Position numbers and translations under genes: made by a program. From the NCBI RefSeq assembly GCF_007002745.1, contig NZ_SGNY01000005.1, positions 62,001 through 126,000 of the forward strand: DNA of 64,000 bases. The letters are read 5' to 3'. This document shows positions 50,004 to 59,223 of this stretch, one piece after another. Source of the DNA: Martinezella rhizogenes (GTDB lineage Bacteria > Pseudomonadota > Alphaproteobacteria > Rhizobiales > Rhizobiaceae). Position 1 is the first letter of the stretch. Each line of letters opens with the position of its first letter. The notes under the pieces were generated by a model. That model was not told the origin of the DNA. It was given only the letters and a program-made list of their open reading frames with translations, and searched no databases.

Positions 50004-51986
50004 ATGGCCAAACTGAAGATGTCGTCTTTTCCGTCCGCACGCTCGCCCCTGCTTGCCTCCGTCGCATTGCTGGTTCTCGTGCCGAGCGCGCAGGGGTTCG
50101 AGGGCAGCGGGCCGGCAGGTCAGGGTTATGCCATCACGGTGCCAGAACCTGCCGCGACCTATCCGCTGCCGCTTGCCGACAATTATCGCAACCAGACCGG
50201 CAAGAATGAGAAGGGCGAGGATGTCCGCGCCTATGACGACCGGGACAACCCGATCATCGAAATCCTCTCGGGTTTCAACCGCATCTGGACGCTCGGCGAT
50301 GAAAAATGGGCGGATGGCGGCGCCAATGGCGACGGCCCATCGGATTTCAGCCATGTGAAGATTGTAGATCCCGCCGTCTGGCAGGAAAACATGCGTTACG
50401 TATTGTCCGTGACCGGGGAAAACCGCACCCGCGCTGCGGCTTTCGAAGCCTATATGAATGATCGCCGTTCACAGGGTTACAGCGTTATCGACGGCATGGG
50501 CCCGCTTGCCGACTGGTATCGCGAAGGTGCGGGCGCGACGACGACGATCAATCATACGCTTTCGGATTTCGATCCGAACGAGGTGATCACCCGCAAGGAG
50601 GACGACAAGGGCACCGAGGCGGGTGCAGCCGATAGCAAGTTGAAGGATTTCGTCGCTTTCATGAAGGTGATCCGTGGCCCGGAAGGCACGACATCGCCGG
50701 CGAAATATTTCTATTCCACACCGCGGCCCTGGCGCATGAATGACAGGGGCGAGGTGATCGAAACCGGTAAAGAAACGATCGGTGACCGTTCATTCGAAAG
50801 CTATGACAGCGACGCTGGCGTCATCGTGCCGGCCCTGAAATATGCGCGGGAAAATCGCGGCCGCTCCAAGGATGGCGGTTTTCCGAGCGGGCATACCAAC
50901 GCTGCCTATCTGGCCGCCATCGCTTATGCCTATGCCGTGCCGGAGCGTTTTACCGAATTGCTGACGGCTGCCTCCGAACTTGGTGAAAGCCGCATCGTCG
51001 CCGGCATGCATTCGCCGCTCGACGTGATCGGCGGCCGCATCACCGCAACCGCCATGGCCGCCGCCATGTTGCAGGACCCGAAAAATGCCGAGGTGAAGAA
51101 GGCCGCGCATGAGACCTTGCAGGCCTATTTCGCCAAACGTCTGCCGCAGGGGCAGTCGCTTATCGATTTCGCCCATGGCGCAAAGCCGGATGTTGACCGG
51201 TTTGCGGATGCGACGGCGAACGCGGCGGATTATCGCAGGCGCATGACTTTTTCCTTCAGCCGCGACAAAGCTGTGGGTGACGCGCCGATGATGGTGCCGA
51301 AAGGGGCCGAGGTTCTGCTGGAAACGCGCCTGCCTTATCTTGATGCCGCAGAGCGGCGTGCCGTTCTGTTCTCTACCGGTATTGAGGCGGGTTATCCGCT
51401 GCTTGATGACAGCAATGGCTGGGGCCGCATCAATCTGGTGGCCGCCGCCGGTGGTTACGGTGCGTTTGATGGCGATGTCGAAGTCACGATGGATGCCGCC
51501 GCCGGCGGTTTCAACGCGGCAGACCGCTGGACGAACGACATTGCCGGGGCAGGGCGTCTCGTCAAATCCGGTAGCGGAGCGCTGATGCTCAGCGGTAATA
51601 ACAGCTATGGTGGCGGCACAATTCTAAGGGATGGTGCGCTGATAGTCTCGTCTGTCGATGCGCTTGGAACCGGTGGCGTGCTGGTCAGCGGCGGCACGCT
51701 TTCGCTAACGGCAGGCAAGGATGTCGCCATCGGCGGTGATTATGCGCAGTCTGGCGGCATATTGGCGCTGGATCCGCAAAAGGCTGCTCTGCGCGTTAAA
51801 GGGAATGTGGTGCTGGACGGCGCGACGCTGAAGCTCGCTTTCGATGGTGGCGCACCGGCTGCCGGCACGCGCCTCGATGTGATCGCCGCCAATGGTTTGA
51901 CCGGGACATTCGCCACGATCGATGCGGGCAATGTGAAGGTACGACCGGTCTATACCGGGTCGGCACTGTCCGTGGTGGTCGAATAG
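50004..51986 (+). CDS. Class A-type acid phosphatase (PAP2) with autotransporter-associated beta-strand repeat
   Basis: 660 residues from the ATG at 50004 (AGGA upstream). Signal-type N-terminus with cleavage near PSAQG. Phosphatase motifs in order: KYFYSTPRPWR (K-x6-RP type), GGFPSGHTNAA and SRIVAGMHSPLDVIGG, the three signatures of the PAP2/bacterial acid phosphatase family. After the catalytic part, residues about 520-660 form a beta-helix segment with a PATR repeat (AGRLVKSGSGALMLSGNNSYGGGTILRDGALIVS). No C-terminal translocator barrel, so it is probably periplasmic or released. It removes phosphate from organic phosphates. Confidence 0.88.
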   Translation: MAKLKMSSFPSARSPLLASVALLVLVPSAQGFEGSGPAGQGYAITVPEPAATYPLPLADNYRNQTGKNEKGEDVRAYDDRDNPIIEILSGFNRIWTLGDEKWADGGANGDGPSDFSHVKIVDPAVWQENMRYVLSVTGENRTRAAAFEAYMNDRRSQGYSVIDGMGPLADWYREGAGATTTINHTLSDFDPNEVITRKEDDKGTEAGAADSKLKDFVAFMKVIRGPEGTTSPAKYFYSTPRPWRMNDRGEVIETGKETIGDRSFESYDSDAGVIVPALKYARENRGRSKDGGFPSGHTNAAYLAAIAYAYAVPERFTELLTAASELGESRIVAGMHSPLDVIGGRITATAMAAAMLQDPKNAEVKKAAHETLQAYFAKRLPQGQSLIDFAHGAKPDVDRFADATANAADYRRRMTFSFSRDKAVGDAPMMVPKGAEVLLETRLPYLDAAERRAVLFSTGIEAGYPLLDDSNGWGRINLVAAAGGYGAFDGDVEVTMDAAAGGFNAADRWTNDIAGAGRLVKSGSGALMLSGNNSYGGGTILRDGALIVSSVDALGTGGVLVSGGTLSLTAGKDVAIGGDYAQSGGILALDPQKAALRVKGNVVLDGATLKLAFDGGAPAAGTRLDVIAANGLTGTFATIDAGNVKVRPVYTGSALSVVVE

Positions 51987-52037
51987 GCCATGATGCAATG
52001 ATAGAGGCTGCCGCAACCCTCCGGTTACGGCGGCCCC

Positions 52038-52060
52038 AAAAAATCTGCGGGGAACCGCAG
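52038..52060 (-). terminator. Rho-independent terminator of the ROK gene
   Basis: Read leftward: stem CTGCGG / CCGCAG with a 4-base loop, then ATTTTTTGG. It lies 10 bp after the ROK stop codon. Confidence 0.85.
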
Positions 52061-52070
52061 GATAATCACC

Positions 52071-53219
52071 CTACAGGAAGTACCGGACCCTCAGTGGCAA
52101 TAGTGCGGCGCCGATGGCGGACGGATCGCCGACCGTTTCGCTGAGAACCAGCTTCGCCTCCTTTGGGCCGACACCATAACGGTGTTCGCGCTGGGAGGGC
52201 ATGTGCGTGCGTTCGATCATCATCTGGCCAAGTGCGCGTGGCAATTGTCCGCCAAAGACGATGGCCTGCGGATCAAGTACCGCGATCAGGCTTGCCACCA
52301 GCCGGTCCACCTGCGGCATGGTTTCGGTCAGCCATTCCTCGACTCCTGGCCACGCCGGATCAAACTGTCGATAGAGTGTTTCAATCGAATGGATATCGAC
52401 GCCGTTTTTCTGCAGGGTGGCGATCAGATATTGCAGCGCCGGCCGCTTGGGCGATTCATCGGGGCTGTATATGCCGCTGAATTCGCCGGCATTGCCGTGA
52501 AAGCCGTGAAACGGTTGGCCGCCGAGGATCAGTCCGCCGCCGAAACCGTAGTTGAAGGACAGATAGGCAAAAGTCTCGCACCATGATCCGACACCGCGAA
52601 GGCTCTCGCCGATCGCCCCCGTGGTGGCATTGTTTTCCAGCCAGACCGGCAGGTGGAATTTTTCCTCAAGGATAGGCTTCAAGTCCATCAGCGACCAGTC
52701 GCGCAATGGCTCCGGCGCGTTGAAGGCACGGTCTTCCGACACGAAGAAACCCGACATGGAAAAACCGAGGCCCAGCAGGCGCTCGCGCGGGATGCCGTGT
52801 TCTGCCAGCAGCCTTTCGAGGGCCAGCGACAAGGCCGCAAGCGTCTCTTGCCGGTCCTCCGGAAGCATCTTCAGCTTTTCTTCGACAATCACGTCGCAGC
52901 GGAAATCGGCGATGCAGATGATGACGGAGTCGGTGTTGATGGAAATGCCGAGTGAATAGGCTGCCTCCGGCACCAGCTCGATGGTGGGGCTCGGCTGGCC
53001 GCGCGTGCCCTTGAGCGGCGCGCCGGTCTGCAGCAGTCCGCGCTCCAGCAGGCCTTCGATCAGCCGGTGCACGGATTGCTGGGTCAGGTTGGTGTGGCCC
53101 GTGATCGATGCGCGGGCGATGGGGCCATGGCGGCGCACGATATCCAGAATGAGACGCTCATTCTCGCTGGCAAGCGGCTGGCGATCGAAGGTCTGCTGCG
53201 GCGTCTGATCTGTTGTCAT
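52071..53219 (-). CDS. ROK-family transcriptional regulator
   Basis: 382 residues from the ATG at 53219; an in-frame ATG at 53279 would add 20 residues of unusual composition. The N-terminal winged helix is NERLILDIVRRHGPIARASITGHTNLTQQSVHRLIEGLLERGLL. The ROK sugar-kinase-like body has VWLENNATTGAIGESLRGVG, GGGLILGGQPFHGFHGNAGEFSG and GGQLPRALG. The cysteine-rich zinc motif of NagC is not evident. Divergent from the importer operon 53365-59160, which it probably represses through the dyad at 53304. Confidence 0.9.
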   Translation of the reverse strand: MTTDQTPQQTFDRQPLASENERLILDIVRRHGPIARASITGHTNLTQQSVHRLIEGLLERGLLQTGAPLKGTRGQPSPTIELVPEAAYSLGISINTDSVIICIADFRCDVIVEEKLKMLPEDRQETLAALSLALERLLAEHGIPRERLLGLGFSMSGFFVSEDRAFNAPEPLRDWSLMDLKPILEEKFHLPVWLENNATTGAIGESLRGVGSWCETFAYLSFNYGFGGGLILGGQPFHGFHGNAGEFSGIYSPDESPKRPALQYLIATLQKNGVDIHSIETLYRQFDPAWPGVEEWLTETMPQVDRLVASLIAVLDPQAIVFGGQLPRALGQMMIERTHMPSQREHRYGVGPKEAKLVLSETVGDPSAIGAALLPLRVRYFL

Positions 53220-53303
53220 GGCCTTGGATAACGGCTGCGCGAAGCGGCGGCAACATGGGGCATTGGTTTGCGACAGCATTTTTCACTGGACTGTCACAAA
53301 TAT

Positions 53304-53318
53304 TACACTTAGAGTGTA
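53304..53318. promoter_or_regulatory. Candidate ROK operator
   Basis: TACACT-TAG-AGTGTA, a perfect 15-bp dyad in the ROK/binding-protein gap, followed directly by TTAATAA that may belong to the rightward -10. Placement over the promoter suits a repressor. Confidence 0.6.
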
Positions 53319-53364
53319 TTAATAAGGGGCCGGTCAACAACGGGTCCTCAGGAGGAACCATTCA

Positions 53365-54594
53365 ATGCGCATGAAATTTCTTGCGATCGCCGCGCTTGCG
53401 CTGGCGACGACGGCAGCGCCGTGCCTTTCGGCAGACAGCAATATGAAAAACCTCGACTTCGATCTGTCGAAGGTCACGCGCGACAATTTTTACGAGATCG
53501 TCGTTCCCGCCGCCAAAGCCGAGGGCTCGGTGACGATGTATAATTTCGCCGGCAGTTTCGCCGATACGTGGAAGGAGCTGATCAGCCGTTTCGAAGCCAA
53601 ATATGGCATCAAGGTCGCCTATAGCGACGTGAAGGGCGATCAGGCGAACCAGCAGCTCATCGCGGTTCAGGCGGCAGGGCAGGATTCACCGGTTGATGCC
53701 TATTTCGCCGGTGGCGGCAGCTATCCGCTTCTCTCCTCCAAGGGGGTTGTCGGCAATATTGCGCTGACGAAAATCCTGCCGAACATGGCGAATTACAATC
53801 CGGAAATGGCCGAGACCGTTTTCGGCAAGCCGCATGGCGGCAGCTTCCCGCTGGTGCATCTCAACCAGACCGCAATCGGTTACGATTCTGCCTTCGTGAA
53901 AGCCGGGGATGTGCCGAAGAGCTTCGAGGACCTGCTGGTCTGGGCCGAAAAGAACCCCAAGCGGCTTGGCGTCACCCTGCCGGCCAAGGGCGGTTCCGGT
54001 GGCGGTTTCATCTATTCGGTGGCGCTCAACTATCTCACCGGCGACTGCCGCAAGCAGCTGACCGATTATAACCAGACGCTGCAGCAGGCCGAAGACTGGG
54101 CCATGGAGTCCGAGTGCCTCACGCCCGTCTGGGACTATTACCGCCGTCTTCTGGCCGTGGCTGAACTGACCAATGGCAATGCCGATACGCTCAACCTCAT
54201 CAACAACCAGCAGCTTTACATGGGCACGGTCTGGGAAGATCAGGTCATGAGCTTCCTCGGCACCAAACAATTGCCTGACAGTTTCCGCGTCACGCTTCTG
54301 GAAAAAGGGCAGGTCGGCTCTGGGGACGCCATGTTCGTGCCGGCCAACGCCAAGAAAGTCGCTTCGGCGCTACTGCTGATCGATATGGCCATGAGCAAGG
54401 AATTCCAGCTCTGGAAGCTGGAAAACAAGGCTTCCCGCTCGCCGCGCACGGATGTCACCAATGATCTGATGCCGAAGGCGGTGCAGGAGCATGTGCTGCC
54501 GCAGAGTGTCTATCCGCGCCTGTCGCTGCCGGCTTTCTGGGACATGTCGACAGCGCTTGCCGAAGCGCTCGATGAAAAAGTCCTCAACCAGTAA
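53365..54594 (+). CDS. Periplasmic binding protein of a PotABCD/Fbp-type ABC importer
   Basis: 409 residues; AGGAGGAA lies nine bases before the ATG at 53365. Signal peptide MRMKFLAIAALALATTAAPCLSAD. The mature protein fits the family of spermidine, iron and phosphonate-type binding proteins: GSVTMYNFAGSFADTWKELISRFEAKYGIKV, HGGSFPLVHLNQTAIGYDSAFV, PKSFEDLLVWAEKNPKRLG and GSGDAMFVPANAKKV. Cargo is not deducible alone; the phosphodiesterase and phosphatase genes in the same operon suggest a phosphodiester. Confidence 0.9.
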   Translation: MRMKFLAIAALALATTAAPCLSADSNMKNLDFDLSKVTRDNFYEIVVPAAKAEGSVTMYNFAGSFADTWKELISRFEAKYGIKVAYSDVKGDQANQQLIAVQAAGQDSPVDAYFAGGGSYPLLSSKGVVGNIALTKILPNMANYNPEMAETVFGKPHGGSFPLVHLNQTAIGYDSAFVKAGDVPKSFEDLLVWAEKNPKRLGVTLPAKGGSGGGFIYSVALNYLTGDCRKQLTDYNQTLQQAEDWAMESECLTPVWDYYRRLLAVAELTNGNADTLNLINNQQLYMGTVWEDQVMSFLGTKQLPDSFRVTLLEKGQVGSGDAMFVPANAKKVASALLLIDMAMSKEFQLWKLENKASRSPRTDVTNDLMPKAVQEHVLPQSVYPRLSLPAFWDMSTALAEALDEKVLNQ

Positions 54595-54677
54595 CGCCGT
54601 TGGGATTGCCGGATCGTGTGCCGCAACTGGCTGCGCGATCCGGATAGCCTTGGTCAAAAATATGAGGGAGGCTCGTC

Positions 54678-55718
54678 ATGAGTGAACTCGAGATCAGCAA
54701 TATCAGCAAGGATTACGGCGCCAGCCGGGCGCTTCATCCCGTGTCGATCACCGTGGAGCGGGGCGAATTCGTCACCATTCTTGGGCCCTCCGGCTGCGGC
54801 AAGTCGACGCTTTTACGCATCCTCACCGGCATCAGCCAGCCTTCGGGCGGCGAGATCCGGCTGGGTGGCAAACGCATCGATCAGGCGCCGCCGGAAGCGC
54901 GCGATATCGCCATGGTGTTCCAGTCATATGCGCTTTTCCCGCATATGTCGGTCGCCAAGAATCTCGGCTTCGGGCTGAAAATGAAGAAGGTCGCGAAGGA
55001 CGAGCGGGTGCGGCGTATCGCCCATGCGCTTGATATCTGCAATCTCACCGGGCTGGTGGATCGCATGCCCCGGCAACTGTCCGGCGGCCAGCAGCAGCGT
55101 GTGGCGCTGGCGCGCGCCATTGTCATGCAGCCGAGCCTGCTTCTGTTCGACGAGCCGCTTTCCAATCTCGATGCCAAACTTCGCGATACGCTGCGCCATG
55201 AGCTGACCGAGCTTCACCGCCGCATCGGCGCGACAAGCCTTTATGTGACACATGATCAAGCCGAAGCCATGGCGATGTCGGACCGGATCGTCGTCATGAA
55301 TGCCGGCCGGGTGGTCGAGATCGGCACGCCGCTCGAGCTTTACCGCGCGCCGAAACACGCCTTTACCGCCGGCTTCCTAGGCCAAACCAATCTGCTGCCC
55401 GTATTCGCTGAGGGCCAGCAGGCGCAATTGCCCTGGGGACAGTCCGTGACGCTTGACCGGGTTGCCGCCGGCAATGTCCAGATTTCCGTTCGTCCGGAAA
55501 ACATCCACATCCGCGCCGATCAGGCCGGCGAGGGCACGGTTTCCGCCGTTTCTTTCATGGGCGCCAATGCACTCTATGCGGTCGAGATCGGCGGCCGTCA
55601 GATCCGGATCAGCCAGTCCGGTGCTGAAACTCTGATCGATGCCGGGCAGAAGGTCGCCCTGCAGTTTCCCGGCTCGGTCCATCTTCTCGATGACAGGATG
55701 GCGGGGGAGGCGGCATGA
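54678..55718 (+). CDS. ABC importer ATPase, PotA/FbpC-like
   Basis: 346 residues with GGAGG seven bases before the start. Walker A LGPSGCGKSTLLRIL at about 35-49, [43 protein letters not shown] and YVTHDQAEAMAMSDRI, then a C-terminal TOBE domain (VSAVSFMGANALYAVEIGG). It drives the two permeases encoded next; its stop overlaps the first permease start (ATGA). Confidence 0.94.
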   Translation: MSELEISNISKDYGASRALHPVSITVERGEFVTILGPSGCGKSTLLRILTGISQPSGGEIRLGGKRIDQAPPEARDIAMVFQSYALFPHMSVAKNLGFGLKMKKVAKDERVRRIAHALDICNLTGLVDRMPRQLSGGQQQRVALARAIVMQPSLLLFDEPLSNLDAKLRDTLRHELTELHRRIGATSLYVTHDQAEAMAMSDRIVVMNAGRVVEIGTPLELYRAPKHAFTAGFLGQTNLLPVFAEGQQAQLPWGQSVTLDRVAAGNVQISVRPENIHIRADQAGEGTVSAVSFMGANALYAVEIGGRQIRISQSGAETLIDAGQKVALQFPGSVHLLDDRMAGEAA

Positions 55719-56572
55719 TGGCCGGGCTCCTTCGAAACGGGCGCGCCCAGCTTCTATTCCTGCTTTTGCCGGGTGTTGGGTATCTTCTGGTCTTCTTTGG
55801 CGGGCCGCTGCTGTCGGCGCTGATCGGCAGTTTCAGGCAGGAGGATGGCAGCTTCACGCTGATGTTCTACCAGCGGATTTTCACCCGCGCGTCGATGATC
55901 CGGGGGCTCACGACCTCCATCTATTACGGTGTCATGCCTGTCATCGTCTCGCTTGCGGCCTCGGTGCCGCTGGCGCTTCTGATCCGCAAGAGCTTTCTCG
56001 GTCGAAAACTGTTCAGCGGCCTTTACAAGCTGCCGATGGCGGTGCCGGGCATCATCGTCGGCCTGATGGTGATCGTCGTTTTCGAAAGGGGTGGGTTCCT
56101 CGACCGGCTGGTCGCGCCGCTCGGGATCGAACTGCCCAAGCTCGTGCGCGACGACTGGGGCATCGGCGTCATTCTCGCCAGCGTCTGGAAACAGATACCC
56201 TTCATGACGCTGATCATCACCAGCGCCTTTGCGGCCATTCCCGAGGATATACGTTATGCCTCCCGCACGCTTGGCGCGTCGCGGCTGAAGACATTTTTCT
56301 TCGTGGAAGTGCCGCTCGCCATGCCCGGCATCACCGCCGCCATTCTTCTGACCTTCATCGGCTCCATGGGCTCCTATGCCATTCCCGATATCGTCGGCCC
56401 GCCCACGGCCCGGCCGCTTTCGGTGCTGATGATCCAGGAGTTCAATCAGGGCCGCTTTAATCAGGTCTATGCCATGGGCATGGTGCTGAGCCTTTTCGCG
56501 GTCTCCGTCCTCATTCTCTATTATTCGCTGACATCCCGCATCGGCCCCGGCCAAACCCGCGGAGACGCCTGA
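55715..56572 (+). CDS. ABC importer permease, PotB-like
   Basis: 285 residues, six helices; begins with LLFLLLPGVGYLLVFFGGPLLSALIGSF. The docking loop is EDIRYASRTLGASRLKTFFFVEVPLAMPGITAAILL. It overlaps the ATPase gene at its start and the next permease gene at its end (TGATG), so all three are translationally coupled. Confidence 0.93.
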   Translation: MMAGLLRNGRAQLLFLLLPGVGYLLVFFGGPLLSALIGSFRQEDGSFTLMFYQRIFTRASMIRGLTTSIYYGVMPVIVSLAASVPLALLIRKSFLGRKLFSGLYKLPMAVPGIIVGLMVIVVFERGGFLDRLVAPLGIELPKLVRDDWGIGVILASVWKQIPFMTLIITSAFAAIPEDIRYASRTLGASRLKTFFFVEVPLAMPGITAAILLTFIGSMGSYAIPDIVGPPTARPLSVLMIQEFNQGRFNQVYAMGMVLSLFAVSVLILYYSLTSRIGPGQTRGDA

Positions 56573-57435
56573 TGAGTGCTATCACCATTGAACCTACCGT
56601 CACTCCCCGTCGCCGTGCCTTTACGCCGGAGGACAGGATTTTCGTCTCCATCGGGCTTTATGGCGCGTTGACGCTCGCCATCGCCGTGCCGCTGGCTCTC
56701 ATGTTCCTCTGGAGCATTGCCGACGGCTGGTCGCCGCCGCTTGTCGTGCCGGAGCATTACACCACGGCGCGCTGGGCGGGCATTCTCGGCGATGCAAGCC
56801 TCATCCGCGCCGCGATCAACAGTATCCTCATCGCCGTCGTCGTCACCTTCCTGACGGCAGCCATCGCGTTACCCACGGCCTGGGCCATGGCGCGTTTTCC
56901 CTTCCGGCTGAAACGGCTGGTGGAGATTTTTATTCTGGCGCCTATCATCATTCCGGGGCTGGTCGTCGCCGTCGGCATCGGGCAGGTGTTTCTTCTCTTC
57001 GGCCTTGCCTATTCGGTAACCGGGGTCATTCTCGTGCAGATCGTCGGCACCCTGCCGCTGATGATCCGGCTGATGACGGCGGCGCTGGAGACCATTCCAG
57101 ACGATCTCATTCATGCCGCCCGCTCGCTTGGCGCGGGCACTGTCGGCATCGTTCTGCACATCATATTGCCGCTTGCGGTGCCCGGCCTTCTCGCCGGCGG
57201 GCTGATGTCTTTCATCGGCAGCTTCGAGGAATTCGACAAGTCCTTCATCGTCGGCGCGCCTGTTGTCGAGACCCTGCCGATCAAGCTTTACATGTATCTC
57301 GATCCCTATTCGATGCAGCTGCCGCTCGCCGCCATCGTCTCCTTCATCCTGCTTCTTCCCGCACTCGTCGTCTTCATCATCGCCGGCCGCATCCTGCGCG
57401 ACGACCTGATGGCGGCGGGCATGGGGAAAATCTGA
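56572..57435 (+). CDS. ABC importer permease, PotC-like
   Basis: 287 residues, six helices; first helix VSIGLYGALTLAIAVPLALMFLWSI. The docking loop is DDLIHAARSLGAGTVGIVLHIILPLAVPGLLAGGLM, followed by SFEEFDKSFIVGAP, typical of PotC-like permeases. It completes the importer; the phosphodiesterase gene follows 46 bp later. Confidence 0.93.
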   Translation: MSAITIEPTVTPRRRAFTPEDRIFVSIGLYGALTLAIAVPLALMFLWSIADGWSPPLVVPEHYTTARWAGILGDASLIRAAINSILIAVVVTFLTAAIALPTAWAMARFPFRLKRLVEIFILAPIIIPGLVVAVGIGQVFLLFGLAYSVTGVILVQIVGTLPLMIRLMTAALETIPDDLIHAARSLGAGTVGIVLHIILPLAVPGLLAGGLMSFIGSFEEFDKSFIVGAPVVETLPIKLYMYLDPYSMQLPLAAIVSFILLLPALVVFIIAGRILRDDLMAAGMGKI

Positions 57436-57481
57436 TCCGGGCGCTCAAACCCGGTAATTGCAACGTCCGAAAGTGAAAACC

Positions 57482-58378
57482 ATGCATCAAACCCTTGCAG
57501 CCTCCCGTAAGACCTCCAATCCCTGCAATGTCCTCGCGCTCTGCTCGCGCGACAATCCGGCCATCCTGACCATCGCCCATCGCGGCTTCTGGACCGCCAC
57601 CGCCGAAAACTCGCTCGCCTCCGTCCGCGCCGCGGTTGCGGCCGGCGTGGAGATGATCGAGATAGACACGCAGGCGACGGCCGATGGCCGGCTGGTCGTC
57701 ATTCATGACGAAACGCTCGACCGCACCACGACGGGCAAGGGCACCGTGAGCGCGCTGCCTTTCGAGGTGGTCCGCGCAGCGAAGCTGAAGGCCGGCGCGG
57801 GCGGCGATGCGGCTGGCGTGACCGATGAATGCGTGCCGACGCTGGAAGAACTGCTGGAAGAGGCGCGTGGCAAGATCACCGTCAATATCGACACCAAATT
57901 CACCCGCGATCTGCCACAGGTCATGGAAACCGTGCTGCGGCTCGGCGTCGAGGATCAGGTGCTGGTGAAAACCGATATCGATCCCGAGGCCGATCGTTTC
58001 GAGGTGCTGGAGACTGACTGGTTCGGCAAAATCCCGCATATGCCGATGTTCCCGGTGAGAAAGGGCAAGTTTGCCGAGGACCTGCGCCGGATCGAAGCCT
58101 TGAAGGCGCCGATGATCGAAGTGAAATTTACCGATATTGCCGATCTGGCCGAAGGCCGTGACGAGATGGAGCGCCAGAACATCCGCCTGTGGATCAACTC
58201 GCTCGACGTTTCCCATTGCCTTGATTTCAACGATACGCGTGCGCTTTCAAATCCGGAAGCCGTCTGGGGTGCACTTGCCGGGGCTGGCGTCGGCGCGATC
58301 CAGACCGATGAAGTCGAAGCCTTCACCAACTGGCTGAAGGCGGGCGCCGGTGAGACGGGCAGGGCGTGGACACGATGA
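57482..58378 (+). CDS. Glycerophosphodiester phosphodiesterase family protein
   Basis: 298 residues from the ATG at 57482. GDPD-family catalytic residues are all visible: His33-Arg34 and Glu42-Asn43 in IAHRGFWTATAENSL, Glu60 and Asp62 in EMIEIDTQATADG, His75-Asp76 in VVIHDETLDRTTTG. No signal peptide, so it cleaves an imported phosphodiester in the cytoplasm. Glycerophosphodiesters are the normal substrates; a sugar phosphodiester such as an agrocinopine-like molecule is possible given the neighbouring phosphatase. Its stop overlaps the next gene (ATGA). Confidence 0.9.
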   Translation: MHQTLAASRKTSNPCNVLALCSRDNPAILTIAHRGFWTATAENSLASVRAAVAAGVEMIEIDTQATADGRLVVIHDETLDRTTTGKGTVSALPFEVVRAAKLKAGAGGDAAGVTDECVPTLEELLEEARGKITVNIDTKFTRDLPQVMETVLRLGVEDQVLVKTDIDPEADRFEVLETDWFGKIPHMPMFPVRKGKFAEDLRRIEALKAPMIEVKFTDIADLAEGRDEMERQNIRLWINSLDVSHCLDFNDTRALSNPEAVWGALAGAGVGAIQTDEVEAFTNWLKAGAGETGRAWTR

Positions 58379-59160
58379 ACGAGCGTCTCGAACGCGCCGT
58401 CGCCATCATCGAGGAAGCGATGGGCCTTGCCCTTCGCTTTTTCGAGGCCCGCGACGCCATCGCCGCCCGGACGAAGGGTTTTCAGGATTTCGTCTCGGAA
58501 GCCGATACCACGGTCGAAAGGTTGATCCGCGACCGTCTGGCGGCGGCTTTTCCCGGCGAAACCGTGCTGGGGGAAGAAATGGGCGGTGTTGCCGATGACG
58601 CCTATTGGATTATCGATCCCATCGATGGCACCGCCAATTTCCTGCGCGGTTCGCCGCTCTGGGGTATCTCCCTCGGCTTCGTGCGCAACGACCGGCCGGA
58701 ACTCGGCGTCGTCGCCATGCCCGTCTTCAAGGACATTTATGCGGCGGCGGATGGAGCCGGGCTGATGCTGAATGGCAAGCCGCTTTCCCGCCATGTGCCC
58801 TTTGAGGATGTGCAGGTCATGTCGCTTGGCGACAGCGCCGCTGCCGATGCGGAAGAGGTGGCGGCTCTTACCGTCGGGCTCAGGCATGCGGGCTGGGTGG
58901 TGGAATCCATCCGCTCGACATCGATCGGCCTTGCCTTTGCCGCGCGCGGCATCTTCGACGGCCATCTGCAGAAGCTGACGACCATGTGGGATATCGCCGG
59001 CGGCGTCGTTCTCGCAAGGGAAGCGGGTCTCGATGTCCGTATCGGGACGCGCCCCGGCAGCGACATCCCCTGGGTCGCCGCCGCAACGCCGGCGCTGATG
59101 GCGGTGACGGAAGGGCTGTGGCCGGAGATCAGGGGAAAAGTGCCGGCGGAGCCCGCGTGA
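58375..59160 (+). CDS. Inositol-monophosphatase-family phosphatase
   Basis: 261 residues from the ATG at 58375, overlapping the phosphodiesterase stop. Metal-binding motifs: LGEEMGG (66-71), WIIDPIDGTANFLRG (78-92) and TTMWDIAGGVVLAREAG near residue 205. It dephosphorylates inositol phosphate, a sugar phosphate or a related monoester. Translation coupled to the phosphodiesterase suggests it handles that enzyme's product, as AccG follows AccF in agrocinopine degradation (recalled). Confidence 0.9.
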   Translation: MNERLERAVAIIEEAMGLALRFFEARDAIAARTKGFQDFVSEADTTVERLIRDRLAAAFPGETVLGEEMGGVADDAYWIIDPIDGTANFLRGSPLWGISLGFVRNDRPELGVVAMPVFKDIYAAADGAGLMLNGKPLSRHVPFEDVQVMSLGDSAAADAEEVAALTVGLRHAGWVVESIRSTSIGLAFAARGIFDGHLQKLTTMWDIAGGVVLAREAGLDVRIGTRPGSDIPWVAAATPALMAVTEGLWPEIRGKVPAEPA

Positions 59161-59170
59161 ATCTTCTGAA

Positions 59171-59215
59171 AAGCAGAAGCCGGGTGCTCTTCAGACACTC
59201 GGCATCCTGCTGCTT
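59171..59215. terminator. Bidirectional hairpin between convergent genes
   Basis: AAGCAG pairs with CTGCTT outside and GCCGGGTG with CACTCGGC inside (one mismatch), 9-base loop, with T-rich and A-rich edges. It lies between the phosphatase stop and the convergent SDR stop. Confidence 0.5.
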
Positions 59216-59223
59216 TCTGAAGG

